A stretch of 64,000 nucleotides of DNA from positions 1 through 64,000 of the forward strand of contig JAIBEK010000042.1 of assembly GCA_019459145.1 (NCBI GenBank), read 5' to 3'. The notes beneath the pieces were generated by a model that saw only the letters and a program-made list of their open reading frames with translations, was not told where the DNA came from and made no database searches. Each line of letters opens with the position of its first letter. The stretch's first letter is position 1. Positions 12,438-22,782 of the stretch are shown piece after piece. The DNA comes from Arenimonas sp. GTDB lineage: Bacteria; Pseudomonadota; Alphaproteobacteria; Rhizobiales; Rhizobiaceae. The position numbers and the translations under genes were made by a program.

Positions 12438-13429
12438 CCATAGCGACGCGGGACGCCGAGACGCCAGAGATGCTCGACCACTTCCAGGAGAATGGCTATT
12501 CGCCCTATCTGTTCTTCACCTCGGAAGAGTGGTCCCATTTCCGCGCCGACACCCCGCTGACGCTTTCCGCCGACGAGCTGAAACGCCTGCGTTCGATCGA
12601 CGACCCGATCGACCTCGACGAGGTCCGGCGCATCTACCTGTCCTTGTCGCGGCTGCTTTCCGCCCATGTGGAATCCTCGCAGCTGCTATTCCAGCAGCGC
12701 AGCCGTTTCTTGAGCACGGCGGGCGTTTCCAAGACGCCCTTCGTCATCGGCATCGCCGGTTCGGTCGCCGTCGGCAAATCGACCACGGCGCGTATCCTCA
12801 AGGAACTCCTGGCGCGTTGGCCATCGAGCCCGAAGGTCGATCTGGTGACGACCGACGGCTTTCTCTATCCGAACGCCCATCTGGTTCGCCACAATATCCT
12901 GAACCGCAAGGGTTTTCCGGAAAGCTACGACATCGGCGCACTGCTGCGTTTCCTGTCGGCGATCAAGGCGGGCCTGCCCAACGTCAAGGCCCCAGGCTAT
13001 TCGCACCTGACCTATGACGTGCTGCCGAACGAATACAAGGTCATAGACCGGCCCGACATCCTGATCTTCGAAGGCATCAACGTGCTCCAGTCGCGCGATC
13101 TGCCCGCAGACGGCAAGATCGTGCCGATCGTTTCCGACTTCTTCGACTTCTCGATCTATATCGACGCGGAGGAGAAGCTGATCCACCGCTGGTATGTCGA
13201 CCGCTTCATGAAGCTCAGGCAAACCGCCTTCCGCGATCCCAACTCCTATTTCAATCGCTATGCGACGATCAGCGACGAGGAAGCGCTGAAAATCGCCGAG
13301 GATCTGTGGGCCAATATCAACCTGAAGAACCTGCGCGAAAACATCCTGCCGACCCGACCGCGCGCCGACCTCATTTTGCGCAAGGGCGACAATCACTTCA
13401 TCGAGCAGGTAGCGCTTAGAAAATTGTAG
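12434..13429 (+). CDS. coaA: type I pantothenate kinase
   Basis: [36 protein letters not shown]; overlaps the hisE stop by 4 nt. Confidence 0.96.
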   Translation: MTIATRDAETPEMLDHFQENGYSPYLFFTSEEWSHFRADTPLTLSADELKRLRSIDDPIDLDEVRRIYLSLSRLLSAHVESSQLLFQQRSRFLSTAGVSKTPFVIGIAGSVAVGKSTTARILKELLARWPSSPKVDLVTTDGFLYPNAHLVRHNILNRKGFPESYDIGALLRFLSAIKAGLPNVKAPGYSHLTYDVLPNEYKVIDRPDILIFEGINVLQSRDLPADGKIVPIVSDFFDFSIYIDAEEKLIHRWYVDRFMKLRQTAFRDPNSYFNRYATISDEEALKIAEDLWANINLKNLRENILPTRPRADLILRKGDNHFIEQVALRKL

Positions 13430-13475
13430 GCGATAGATCGCCGACTATGGATTTGCTTGCCGCTTTGGCCAGCGC

Positions 13476-14102
13476 TTAGGGATTGACCCGTCGGAGCGTC
13501 AGATTGATCCGGCCGCCATTCTTCAGAAGTGTCGACGTCGCTGGATAGATGCGGTCGACCCCATGGTAGCAGAGCCGCCCGGTTCCGCCGATCACGAAGA
13601 TATCGCCACTCTTGAGCTTCAGCGACATGGTCGGGTCCTTGCGATCGGTGCCGCCGACTCTGAAGAGGCAGGTGTTGCCCAGCGAGACCGACAAGACCGG
13701 CGCCTCGAGATCTTTCTCGTCCCTGTCCTGGTGAAGACCCATCCGCGCGCTGTCGTCATAGAAATTGACAAGACAGGCCTCCGGCGGCTTGTCTGAGCCG
13801 GAAACCTTATCCCAAATGTCGAGAAGCATTGCAGGAATGGTCGGCCATGGTTTGCCCGTGACCGGGTGGTTCGGCTGGTAGCGGTAACCGCGATCCTTGT
13901 CGGTCACCCAGCCGAGCGGGCCGCAATTGGTCATACGGACCGACATTTCCTTGCCGGTCCGGGGCATGGCAGGCACAAAGAGCGGCGCCTCGGAGACGAT
14001 CTCGCGGATGGACGCGACCAGTTGCTCCTGGGCGGCGCGACCGAGAAAATCCGGGTGGTAGCTCAGCCCTTCCGGCAGACTGCGCTTCGCTTTCTCAGAC
14101 AT
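13476..14102 (-). CDS. alkB: AlkB-like alpha-ketoglutarate-dependent dioxygenase
   Basis: MGLHQDRDEKDLEAPVLSVSLGNTCLFRVGG (HxD), YHGVDRI (distal His). Confidence 0.88.
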   Translation of the reverse strand: MSEKAKRSLPEGLSYHPDFLGRAAQEQLVASIREIVSEAPLFVPAMPRTGKEMSVRMTNCGPLGWVTDKDRGYRYQPNHPVTGKPWPTIPAMLLDIWDKVSGSDKPPEACLVNFYDDSARMGLHQDRDEKDLEAPVLSVSLGNTCLFRVGGTDRKDPTMSLKLKSGDIFVIGGTGRLCYHGVDRIYPATSTLLKNGGRINLTLRRVNP

Positions 14103-14143
14103 GGACGAACGGCGGCCCTTCGACCGCCGCCTTCAAATGAATA

Positions 14144-14617
14144 TTATTCGGCCAATTCGGGGATACGCAAAACCTGACCCGGATAGATCTTGTCGGGATC
14201 AGTCAGCATGGGCTTGTTCGCCTCGAAGATGACCGTGTGCTTGGCGCCCTTGCCCTTGCCGTACTGGGCTTCGGCGATCTTCCACAGATTGTCGCCCTTC
14301 TTCACGGTGTAGAAGACCGGGGCCTTGGCCGCGACCGGTGTCGCTGCCTCGGCATCGGCGATCTTCAACTCGTCGGCCTCGACCCTGGAAATGCCGAGCG
14401 TGTTGCCGACGGCGATGACCGCCTTCTCGAAGGCCGATTGGTCCTTGACGGTTCCCTTCAGGACGACCTTGTCCTCGACGACCGCAACGTCCACCTTGTC
14501 GGTTCCCAGATTGTGGGAGGCGAGTTCCTTCTTCACAGCCTCGACATCCGGGGCTTCGTCCTCGTCACCGATGCCAAGCTTCTTGCCTGCATTCTTGATA
14601 AAATCGAAAAAACCCAT
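14144..14617 (-). CDS. BON plus LysM domain protein (Kbp/YgaU-like)
   Basis: MGFFDFIKNAGKKLG; BON-like VVEDKVVLKGTVKDQSAFEKAVIAVGNTLGIS; LysM YTVKKGDNLWKIAEAQYGKG...PGQVLRIP. Confidence 0.88.
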   Translation of the reverse strand: MGFFDFIKNAGKKLGIGDEDEAPDVEAVKKELASHNLGTDKVDVAVVEDKVVLKGTVKDQSAFEKAVIAVGNTLGISRVEADELKIADAEAATPVAAKAPVFYTVKKGDNLWKIAEAQYGKGKGAKHTVIFEANKPMLTDPDKIYPGQVLRIPELAE

Positions 14618-14699
14618 GATCTTCCCTCCGGTCGACATTGCTCGCTACGAGAAACGGTCATTGAGAGACTAGGTTCCATTCGTGGAATGGCAAGCTAAT

Positions 14700-15134
14700 T
14701 TAGTCCCCGCTCGGCCTGCCGCGCATTTTCTTGACCTCGGAGCGGCCCGACTTTTCCTTCAGCCGGCGCTCGACCGAACCCTTGGTCGGCTTGGTTTTCC
14801 GGCGCGGCGGCGGGGGCGGTGCGGCGGCGGCGAGGATCAGTTCCTTCAAGCGCTCGCGGGCGTCTTCCCGGTTGCGCTCCTGGCTGCGGAAGCGGTTCGC
14901 CTCGATCATCAGCACGCCCTCCTTCGAGGCGCGCCGACCGGCAAGCTTGATCGCGTTCTCTTTCACGCGCTCCGAGAGGGCGGGCGATCCGGAAATGTTG
15001 AAGAACAACTGAACCGCGGTCGAGACCTTGTTGACGTTCTGCCCGCCCGGCCCGCCGGCCAGCACGAATTGCTCGGTCAGTTCCCAGCCGGCAAGGGTAA
15101 TGCGGTTGTTGATGAAAAGCGCTTCGCTGGCCAT
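14700..15134 (-). CDS. arfB: alternative ribosome-rescue factor / peptidyl-tRNA hydrolase ArfB
   Basis: AGGPGGQNVNKVSTAVQLFFNI (GGQ) plus basic C-terminal tail RRKTKPTKGSVERRLKEKSGRSEVKKMRGR. Confidence 0.92.
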   Translation of the reverse strand: MASEALFINNRITLAGWELTEQFVLAGGPGGQNVNKVSTAVQLFFNISGSPALSERVKENAIKLAGRRASKEGVLMIEANRFRSQERNREDARERLKELILAAAAPPPPPRRKTKPTKGSVERRLKEKSGRSEVKKMRGRPSGD

Positions 15135-15186
15135 GGTCGGTCTCCGCCTGCTCTATTTCACATTCGAGCGCCGCAGAAAACAGGAA

Positions 15187-15212
15187 AACCCGGCGGGTGG
15201 TTCCGCCGGGTT
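15187..15212 (-). terminator. hairpin downstream of pckA
   Basis: AACCCGGCGG-gtggtt-CCGCCGGGTT, 10-bp perfect stem, 6-nt loop. Confidence 0.7.
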
Positions 15213-15234
15213 CAAGAAAGCCTTGGCTGCCGTC

Positions 15235-16845
15235 TTATTCGGCCGCGATGTTGACGCTCGGAGCAGCGGCGCGGACCGTGTGGTCGACGTGATCCTCGAA
15301 CTTGGCGAAGTTGGTGATGAACATCGCCACCAGCTTCTTCGCCTGCGCGTCATATGCCTCGCCGTCCGACCAGGTCGAACGCGGATCGAGGATCTTGGCA
15401 TCTACGCCTTCGACAGCGACCGGGACGGCAAAGCCGAAGCTCGGATCGATGCGCGTCTCGGCCTTCTTCAACTCGCCGCTCAGTGCTCCGGCGAGCAGGG
15501 CGCGGGTCGCCTTGATCGGCATGCGATGGCCGATACCGTACGCCCCACCGGTCCAGCCGGTATTGACCAGCCAGCAGTCGACATTGTGCTCGGCGATCAG
15601 GTCGCGCAGCAGATTGCCGTATTCTGCCGGATGACGCGGCATGAAGGGGGCGCCGAAGCAGGTCGAGAATGTGGCTTCCGGCTCGGTCACGCCCTTCTCC
15701 GTGCCGGCCACCTTGGCGGTGTAGCCGGACAGGAAGTGGTACATGGCCTGTTCCGGGGTCAGCCGGGCGATCGGCGGCAGCACGCCGAAGGCATCGGCCG
15801 TCAACATGATGATCGTCTTCGGATGGCCGGCGCGGCCGGTGTCCGATGCATTCGGGATGAAGTGCAGCGGATAGGCGCAGCGGGTGTTTTCGGTGCGCGA
15901 GGCGTCGTTGAAGTCGGGAATGCCGGCTTCATCGAGCACGACGTTTTCGAGCACGGTGCCGAAGCGCTTGGTGGTCGCGTAGATTTCCGGCTCGGCTTCG
16001 GCCGACAGGCGGATGGTCTTCGCATAGCAGCCACCTTCGAAGTTGAAGATGCCGTGCTCGCCCCAGCCGTGCTCGTCGTCGCCGATCAGCGTGCGGCTCG
16101 GATCGGCCGAAAGCGTGGTCTTGCCGGTGCCCGACAGGCCGAAGAAGACGGCGGCATCGCCGGCCGGGCCGACATTGGCCGAGCAGTGCATCGGCATGAC
16201 GCCCTTGGGCGGCAGCATGTAGTTCAGCGCGGTGAAGACCGACTTCTTCATTTCGCCGGCATAGGAGGTGCCGCCGATCAGCACGATGCCGTTGGTGAAG
16301 TCGCAGGCGATGACCGTTTCCGTGCGGCAGCCGTGACGGGCCGGATCGGCGCGGAAGGTCGGCAGGTTGATGATCGTCAGCTTGGGCTGGAAGTCGTGGA
16401 GCGCCGAACGCTCGGGGCGGATCAGCAGGTTGCGGATGAACAGCGAATGCCAGGCGAGCTCGGTCACGACGCGGGTCGGCAGCTCGTTTTCCTTGTCGGC
16501 GCCACCGACGAGGTCCTGGACGAACAGATCCCGGCCGGCCGCATGGGCCAGCATGTCCTTGTGCAGGATGCCGAAGTGCTCGGGCGACATGGGCTTGTTG
16601 TTATCCCACCAGATTTCGCCATCGGTGTGGAGGTCGCGGACGACGAACTTGTCCTTGGCCGAACGGCCGGTGTGCTGTCCGGTCACGGCGCAGAGCGCGC
16701 CGTCGGCGGTCAGCACCGCTTCGTTGCGGCGAATCGCCTCTTCATAAAGATCGCGCTCACGGAAGTTGTAGTAGACGCGGGCCGCATCTCCCAAACCGAT
16801 CGCCGCCACCCCAACGAGGGGATTATTTACACCAAGCTCCTCCAT
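15235..16845 (-). CDS. pckA: phosphoenolpyruvate carboxykinase (ATP)
   Basis: [47 protein letters not shown]. Confidence 0.97.
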   Translation of the reverse strand: MEELGVNNPLVGVAAIGLGDAARVYYNFRERDLYEEAIRRNEAVLTADGALCAVTGQHTGRSAKDKFVVRDLHTDGEIWWDNNKPMSPEHFGILHKDMLAHAAGRDLFVQDLVGGADKENELPTRVVTELAWHSLFIRNLLIRPERSALHDFQPKLTIINLPTFRADPARHGCRTETVIACDFTNGIVLIGGTSYAGEMKKSVFTALNYMLPPKGVMPMHCSANVGPAGDAAVFFGLSGTGKTTLSADPSRTLIGDDEHGWGEHGIFNFEGGCYAKTIRLSAEAEPEIYATTKRFGTVLENVVLDEAGIPDFNDASRTENTRCAYPLHFIPNASDTGRAGHPKTIIMLTADAFGVLPPIARLTPEQAMYHFLSGYTAKVAGTEKGVTEPEATFSTCFGAPFMPRHPAEYGNLLRDLIAEHNVDCWLVNTGWTGGAYGIGHRMPIKATRALLAGALSGELKKAETRIDPSFGFAVPVAVEGVDAKILDPRSTWSDGEAYDAQAKKLVAMFITNFAKFEDHVDHTVRAAAPSVNIAAE

Positions 16846-17162
16846 GAGCGCGCATCCTTTATAATAGCAAAGTGACGTTGAATTTCCGGGAACCTAGTGT
16901 TCGAGTTTTCAAAACGCAATATGCAAGCTGGAAAACAATCAATAATTTCAAATATTTAATCGATTTAAATGGAAATATGCATTTTTAAATCGGTTTGCAC
17001 GGGATGCTTTCGGTTGTCATCGAGGGCGTTATGCACCTCATTTCACTGCTAGCTGCGGAGCGCCCCTTTATCTTTGCCACAATTTGTTCCACCTTTATCC
17101 TCAATAAGCGCATCCTAACGTCGCCAAACCCTGGGCTGGGACATTACCAGGAGCCGCGCTTC

Positions 17163-17906
17163 ATGATGACGGAGACCAATACCATGCAGACGATCGCGCT
17201 CGTTGACGACGACCGCAATATTCTCACTTCCGTATCGATCGCGCTTGAAGCCGAAGGATACAAGGTCGAGACCTATACCGACGGTGCCTCGGCGCTCGAC
17301 GGCCTGCTCGCGCGTCCACCCCAACTCGCCATCTTCGACATCAAGATGCCGCGCATGGACGGCATGGAGCTGTTGCGCCGGCTTCGACAGAAATCCGACA
17401 TCCCCGTGATCTTCCTGACCTCCAAGGACGAAGAGATCGATGAGTTGTTCGGCCTGAAGATGGGCGCCGACGACTTCATCACCAAGCCGTTTTCGCAGCG
17501 GCTGCTGGTCGAGCGGGTGAAGGCGATCCTGCGCCGCGCGGCGAGCCGGGAGAACCTGGCGGCGGGCGGCACGGCCAAGACCAGCGCCGAGCAGCAGGCC
17601 CGCACGCTGGAGCGCGGCCAACTGGCCATGGACCAGGAACGCCATACCTGCACCTGGAAGGGCGATCCGGTCACGCTCACCGTCACCGAGTTCCTCATCC
17701 TGCAGTCTCTGGCGCAGCGTCCGGGCGTGGTGAAAAGCCGCGACGCGCTGATGGATGCGGCCTATGACGAGCAGGTCTATGTCGACGACCGCACGATCGA
17801 CAGCCACATCAAGCGCCTGCGCAAGAAGTTCAAGATGGTCGACACCGACTTCGACATGATTGAAACGCTCTACGGAGTGGGTTACCGCTTCCGCGAAGCA
17901 GCGTAA
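17163..17906 (+). CDS. chvI: two-component response regulator ChvI
   Basis: [34 protein letters not shown]; OmpR-type C-terminus; directly upstream of a ChvG-like kinase; start may be 17166 or 17184. Confidence 0.93.
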   Translation: MMTETNTMQTIALVDDDRNILTSVSIALEAEGYKVETYTDGASALDGLLARPPQLAIFDIKMPRMDGMELLRRLRQKSDIPVIFLTSKDEEIDELFGLKMGADDFITKPFSQRLLVERVKAILRRAASRENLAAGGTAKTSAEQQARTLERGQLAMDQERHTCTWKGDPVTLTVTEFLILQSLAQRPGVVKSRDALMDAAYDEQVYVDDRTIDSHIKRLRKKFKMVDTDFDMIETLYGVGYRFREAA

Positions 17907-17952
17907 GCGCCGTAGCCGTCTGACACGGGGCCGGCCGGGCAAAGGGTAGAGA

Positions 17953-19734
17953 TTGGTCAAGCACGTTTCCGAAGGGTCGATCGACGAACTGGACAGCCTG
18001 ACCGAACAGCGCCGTTTTCCGGTTCATCCCTTCACGCTCGTGCGTCGTATCTTCGGGCATGCGCTGTTTTCCAGCCTGACCCGGCGCATCGTCTTCTTCA
18101 ACCTCGCCGCGCTGATCGTGCTGGTCGGGGGCATCATGTATCTCAACCAGTTCCGCGAGGGACTGATCGACGCACGCGTCGAAAGCCTGCTGACCCAAGG
18201 CGAGATCATTGCCGGGGCGATCTCCGCATCCGCGTCGGTCGACACCAATTCGATCACCATCGACCCCCAGAAGCTTCTCGAACTGCAGGCTGGCCAGAGC
18301 ATCACGCCGGTGCCGAACGATGAGGATCTCGAATTCCCGATCAATCCGGAGCGGGTCGCGCCGGTCCTGCGTCGGCTGATCTCGCCGACGCGCACGCGTG
18401 CCCGCCTGTTCGATGCCGACGCCAACCTGCTGCTCGATTCACGCCACCTCTATTCGCGGGGCCAGGTCCTAAGGTTCGACCTTCCGCCCGTCGAGAACGA
18501 GACATCGAGCTTCACCGACTGGATCGCCCGGATCTTCAACATGGCTTTGCAGCCGTCGAACCTGCCGGTCTACAAGGAGGCGCCGGGCGGCGACGGATCG
18601 ATCTATCCGGAAGTGATGAATGCGCTGACCGGCGTGCGCGGCGCCGTCGTGCGGGTGACCGACCAGAGCGAACTGATCGTCTCCGTCGCTGTTCCAGTGC
18701 AGCGTTTCCGCGCCGTGCTCGGCGTCCTGCTTCTCTCCACCCAGGCCGGAGACATCGACAAGATCGTTCATGCCGAACGGCTGGCCATTCTGCGCGTCTT
18801 CGGCGTTGCGACCCTGGTCAACATCGTCGTTTCCCTGCTTCTGTCGTCCACTATCGCCAATCCGCTGCGGCGGCTGGCGGCAGCCGCCATCCGGGTCCGC
18901 CGCGGCGCCAAGGAGCGTGAGGAAATTCCGGACTTTTCCGCGCGCCAGGACGAGATCGGCAATCTGTCGGTGGCCTTGCGCGAAATGACCAATGCCCTCT
19001 ACGACCGCATCGACGCGATCGAAAGCTTCGCCGCCGATGTCAGCCACGAATTGAAGAACCCGCTGACCTCGTTGCGCAGCGCAGTCGAGACCTTGCCGCT
19101 GGCCAAGAACGATCACTCGCGGCAGCGGCTGATGGACGTGATCCAGCACGACGTACGCCGGCTCGACCGGTTGATCAGCGACATTTCCGACGCCTCGCGC
19201 CTGGATGCGGAACTGGCACGCAGCGACGCCCATCCGGTCGACCTGGAAGTGCTGCTGTCCAGCCTGGTCGATGTCTCACGACAGATCCGTAGCACCAAGA
19301 AGCCGGTCGAACTCGACTATATCATCGACCAGAAACCGGGGGCGAAGGCGCGCTTCATCGTTCCCGGTCACGATCTGCGGCTCGGGCAGATCATCACCAA
19401 TCTGATCGAGAACGCCCGCTCCTTCGTGCCCGAGGTCGGAGGCAAGATCACCGTCAAGCTGTCGCGGACGCGCGGACGCTGCCTGATCCTGATCGAGGAC
19501 AATGGACCTGGCATCCAGGCCGAAGACATCGACCGGATCTTCGAGCGTTTCTATACCGACCGCCCCGAGGGCGAGAGCTTCGGCCAGAATTCCGGGCTCG
19601 GCCTGTCCATCAGCCGGCAGATCGCCGAGGCGCATGGCGGCACATTGAAGGCCGAGAATATCATCGAGCCGGGAAGCGGCCGCATTCTCGGCGCACGCTT
19701 CATTCTTTCGCTGCCGGTCGAGGCGGCGGCGTGA
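17953..19734 (+). CDS. chvG: two-component sensor histidine kinase ChvG/ExoS
   Basis: TM segments, HAMP, DVSHELKNPLTSLRSAVE H-box, NLIENARSF; TTG start at 17953. Confidence 0.92.
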   Translation: MVKHVSEGSIDELDSLTEQRRFPVHPFTLVRRIFGHALFSSLTRRIVFFNLAALIVLVGGIMYLNQFREGLIDARVESLLTQGEIIAGAISASASVDTNSITIDPQKLLELQAGQSITPVPNDEDLEFPINPERVAPVLRRLISPTRTRARLFDADANLLLDSRHLYSRGQVLRFDLPPVENETSSFTDWIARIFNMALQPSNLPVYKEAPGGDGSIYPEVMNALTGVRGAVVRVTDQSELIVSVAVPVQRFRAVLGVLLLSTQAGDIDKIVHAERLAILRVFGVATLVNIVVSLLLSSTIANPLRRLAAAAIRVRRGAKEREEIPDFSARQDEIGNLSVALREMTNALYDRIDAIESFAADVSHELKNPLTSLRSAVETLPLAKNDHSRQRLMDVIQHDVRRLDRLISDISDASRLDAELARSDAHPVDLEVLLSSLVDVSRQIRSTKKPVELDYIIDQKPGAKARFIVPGHDLRLGQIITNLIENARSFVPEVGGKITVKLSRTRGRCLILIEDNGPGIQAEDIDRIFERFYTDRPEGESFGQNSGLGLSISRQIAEAHGGTLKAENIIEPGSGRILGARFILSLPVEAAA

Positions 19735-20174
19735 GGCCGCTGAGCGCCAATATCCATGCAACGGCGATCGTCGTCGGCACGACCGGGCTCGTCTTTCTCG
19801 GCCCGTCCGGATCGGGCAAATCGCAGCTCGCCTTCGATTGCCTCGCCGAGGCCCGTCTGCATGGACAGTTTTCGGCGCTGGTGGCCGATGATCAGGTGTT
19901 CGTTTCCCGCTTCGGCGTGCATGTCATTGCGTCACGACCGGACACGATCCGCGACATGATCGAACTGCGCCACGGCGGCATAGCCCGGGTCGCCAGCATT
20001 CCCCGGGCCGTGCTTCACTATGCCGTCCTGCCGATCGAGCGGCATGGTGCGGAACGATTGCCCCCCAGGAAGCCAGGGGTGACGCTGTGCGGCGACATAT
20101 GCCTGCCGGCGCTTCATCTTCCGACAGACGTCCGCTTGCCTTTTTCCTTCATAGATGCCTTGATCTCTTCCTGA
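19731..20174 (+). CDS. hprK: short alphaproteobacterial HPr kinase/phosphorylase
   Basis: GLVFLGPSGSGKSQLAFDCL Walker A; position chvG-hprK-EIIA-HPr; lacks the N-terminal domain. Confidence 0.85.
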   Translation: MRPLSANIHATAIVVGTTGLVFLGPSGSGKSQLAFDCLAEARLHGQFSALVADDQVFVSRFGVHVIASRPDTIRDMIELRHGGIARVASIPRAVLHYAVLPIERHGAERLPPRKPGVTLCGDICLPALHLPTDVRLPFSFIDALISS

Positions 20175-20318
20175 ATGACGCTCAACCCGGCAAGGGTGGA
20201 CGCAGTTTGCGCTTGAACTTCGGATTTTCATCGCCAAGATGGCGGCCCACCGATGGACGAAGTACCTGCGTTGCGTTATCTCCGCCATCTGTCTGCGCAG
20301 GCAAGGGGTAATAGAAGA

Positions 20319-20720
20319 ATGATCGGACTGGTGCTTGTCACCCATGGCAAGCTGGCTGAGGAGTTTCAGCATGCTGTAGAGCATGTCGTCGGCCCACAAA
20401 AATTCATCGAAACCGTTTGCATCGGTCCGGATGACGACATGGACCAACGGCGCCAGGACATTCTGGATGCAGTGATGCGTTCCGATGACGGCCATGGCGT
20501 GATCATTCTCACCGACATGTTCGGCGGCACCCCGTCCAACCTCGCTATCTCCGTGATGAACACTGGCCGGATCGAAGTGATCGCCGGCGTCAACCTGCCG
20601 ATGCTGATCAAGCTGGCGGGCGTGCGCGGCGAAAACGATATGGAGAAGGCGCTGGTGGATGCTTCCGAAGCCGGTCGCAAATACATCAATGTCGCCAGCC
20701 GCGTCCTCAGCGGCAAGTGA
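20319..20720 (+). CDS. PTS EIIA component, mannose-type fold (PTS-Ntr-associated)
   Basis: MIGLVLVTHGKLAEEFQHAVEHVVGP; IILTDMFGGTPSNLAISVM. Confidence 0.92.
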   Translation: MIGLVLVTHGKLAEEFQHAVEHVVGPQKFIETVCIGPDDDMDQRRQDILDAVMRSDDGHGVIILTDMFGGTPSNLAISVMNTGRIEVIAGVNLPMLIKLAGVRGENDMEKALVDASEAGRKYINVASRVLSGK

Positions 20721-21007
20721 TCGAAAGCCCCTCCATGCCGAATTCCCGGGACCTCCTGATCATCAACAAGCGTGGCCTGCACGCGCGCGCATCCGCGAAG
20801 TTCGTCCAAACGGTGAGCGGCTTCGACGCGATCGTCCACGTGACCAAGGACGGCACGACCGTCGGCGGCACGTCGATCATGGGATTGATGATGCTGGCCG
20901 CTAGCCCCGGCTGCTCGATCCAGGTGAGCGCCACCGGCAGCCAGGCCGACGAGGTCCTCGACGCGCTGGAAGCGCTCGTCACCGACAAGTTCGGCGAGGA
21001 AATCTAA
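20717..21007 (+). CDS. ptsH: phosphocarrier protein HPr
   Basis: IINKRGLHARASAKFVQTV (His site), GGTSIMGLMMLAASPG (Ser site). Confidence 0.94.
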   Translation: MIESPSMPNSRDLLIINKRGLHARASAKFVQTVSGFDAIVHVTKDGTTVGGTSIMGLMMLAASPGCSIQVSATGSQADEVLDALEALVTDKFGEEI

Positions 21008-21026
21008 CCGCCGCTTAATCATATAA

Positions 21027-21050
21027 AGACATAAAGACCTCTTTATGTCT
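21027..21050. promoter_or_regulatory. 24-bp palindromic operator candidate upstream of ahcY
   Basis: AGACATAAAGA-CC-TCTTTATGTCT, 11-bp perfect arms, 2-nt spacer. Confidence 0.65.
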
Positions 21051-21182
21051 CCTTGCCATCGGCGATAATCCCTGATAAATGCGGATCAGAAACCCGTCTT
21101 TTGCAGAGGGGTCACGAATGGTGCTTGCCTGGCACCCAAAGCGGAACCGGGCCTGCGCCGTCATCCTAGCCGGGAGAGCTTC

Positions 21183-22583
21183 ATGACCGCACACAACGAC
21201 TATATCGTCGCAGACATTGGCCTTGCCGATTTCGGCCGCAAGGAAATCGAAATCGCCGAAACCGAAATGCCGGGCCTGATGTCCTGCCGCGCGGAATTCG
21301 GCCAGAGCAAGCCGCTCAAGGGCGCCCGCATCACCGGTTCGCTTCACATGACCATCCAGACCGCCGTCCTGATCGAGACGCTGGTCGCGCTCGGTGCGGA
21401 AGTGCGCTGGGCATCGTGCAACATCTTCTCGACCCAGGACCATGCCGCCGCCGCGATCGCCGCCGCCGGCATCCCGGTCTATGCCGTCAAGGGTGAAAGC
21501 CTCGAAGACTACTGGCACTACACCGACCAGATCTTCCAGTGGCGCGACGGCGGACTGTCGAACATGATTCTCGACGACGGTGGCGACGCCACCATGTACA
21601 TCCTGCTCGGCGCCCGTGCCGAAGCCGGCGAGGATGTTCTCTCCAATCCGCAGTCGGAAGAAGAGACGATTCTGGTTGCACAGATCAAGAAGCGGCTCGA
21701 GGCATCGCCGGGCTGGTTCACCAAGCAGCGCGACGCGATCAAGGGCGTGACCGAAGAAACCACCACCGGCGTTCATCGCCTCTATGAATTGAGCAAGAAG
21801 GGCCTTCTCCCCTTCCCGGCGATCAACGTCAACGACTCGGTCACCAAGTCGAAGTTCGACAACAAGTACGGCTGCAAGGAATCGCTGGTCGACGGCATCC
21901 GCCGCGGCACCGACGTGATGATGGCCGGCAAGGTCGCCGTCGTCTGCGGCTATGGCGACGTCGGCAAGGGCTCGTCCGCTTCGCTGCGTGGCGCCGGCGC
22001 CCGCGTCAAGGTTACGGAAGTCGACCCGATCTGCGCCCTGCAGGCCGCCATGGACGGTTTCGAAGTGGTCACACTCGAGGATGTCGTGTCCTCGGCCGAC
22101 ATCTTCATCACCACCACCGGCAACAAGGACGTCATCCGCATCGAGCACATGCGCGAGATGAAGGACATGGCGATCGTCGGCAATATCGGCCATTTCGACA
22201 ACGAAATTCAGGTTTCGGCACTGCGCAACCTGAAATGGACCAACGTCAAGCCGCAGGTCGACATGATCGAGTTCCCCAAGGGCAACCGCATGATCCTGCT
22301 GTCGGAAGGCCGTCTGCTCAATCTCGGCAATGCCACGGGCCATCCGTCCTTCGTCATGTCGGCCTCGTTCACCAACCAGGTTCTGGCCCAGATCGAGCTT
22401 TATACCAAGCCGGGCGAGTACAAGAACGAGGTTTACGTCCTGCCGAAGCACCTCGACGAGAAGGTCGCCCGCCTGCATCTCGAAAAGCTCGGCGTGAAGC
22501 TGACCGAGCTGTCGGAAGAACAGGCCGCCTATATCGGCGTCACGCCGCAGGGTCCGTTCAAGGCTGACCACTACCGCTATTAA
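21183..22583 (+). CDS. ahcY: adenosylhomocysteinase
   Basis: [42 protein letters not shown]-terminus [10 protein letters not shown]. Confidence 0.98.
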   Translation: MTAHNDYIVADIGLADFGRKEIEIAETEMPGLMSCRAEFGQSKPLKGARITGSLHMTIQTAVLIETLVALGAEVRWASCNIFSTQDHAAAAIAAAGIPVYAVKGESLEDYWHYTDQIFQWRDGGLSNMILDDGGDATMYILLGARAEAGEDVLSNPQSEEETILVAQIKKRLEASPGWFTKQRDAIKGVTEETTTGVHRLYELSKKGLLPFPAINVNDSVTKSKFDNKYGCKESLVDGIRRGTDVMMAGKVAVVCGYGDVGKGSSASLRGAGARVKVTEVDPICALQAAMDGFEVVTLEDVVSSADIFITTTGNKDVIRIEHMREMKDMAIVGNIGHFDNEIQVSALRNLKWTNVKPQVDMIEFPKGNRMILLSEGRLLNLGNATGHPSFVMSASFTNQVLAQIELYTKPGEYKNEVYVLPKHLDEKVARLHLEKLGVKLTELSEEQAAYIGVTPQGPFKADHYRY

Positions 22584-22612
22584 TATTCTTCTGGATATCT
22601 ACCAAATCTGGT

Positions 22613-22648
22613 AGCCGCAGCCTTGACAAAAGCTGCGGCTTCTTTTTT
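22613..22648 (+). terminator. Rho-independent terminator of ahcY
   Basis: AGCCGCAGC-N10-GCTGCGGCT followed by TCTTTTTT. Confidence 0.88.
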
Positions 22649-22782
22649 GGGGCCGACCCTTCCCGCTCATTCCCTTAGGCAGTATTGTTTTAGAACTTGA
22701 TTCGTGGCGCACCCATCAGGTGCGTCGACGAAATGGGATGTCTTGTCGACGATGCGGCACATAGGACGGAGACAGACCGAGG

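Noticed and set aside
14682-16875. Plus-strand ORFs (190 and 615 aa) opposite arfB and pckA
   Set aside because: Antisense to arfB and pckA, both strongly supported.
21051-21182. SAH or SAM riboswitch in the ahcY leader
   Set aside because: I could not match the leader to the SAH riboswitch core or a SAM-II pseudoknot by eye; a covariance-model scan (Infernal/Rfam) would be decisive.
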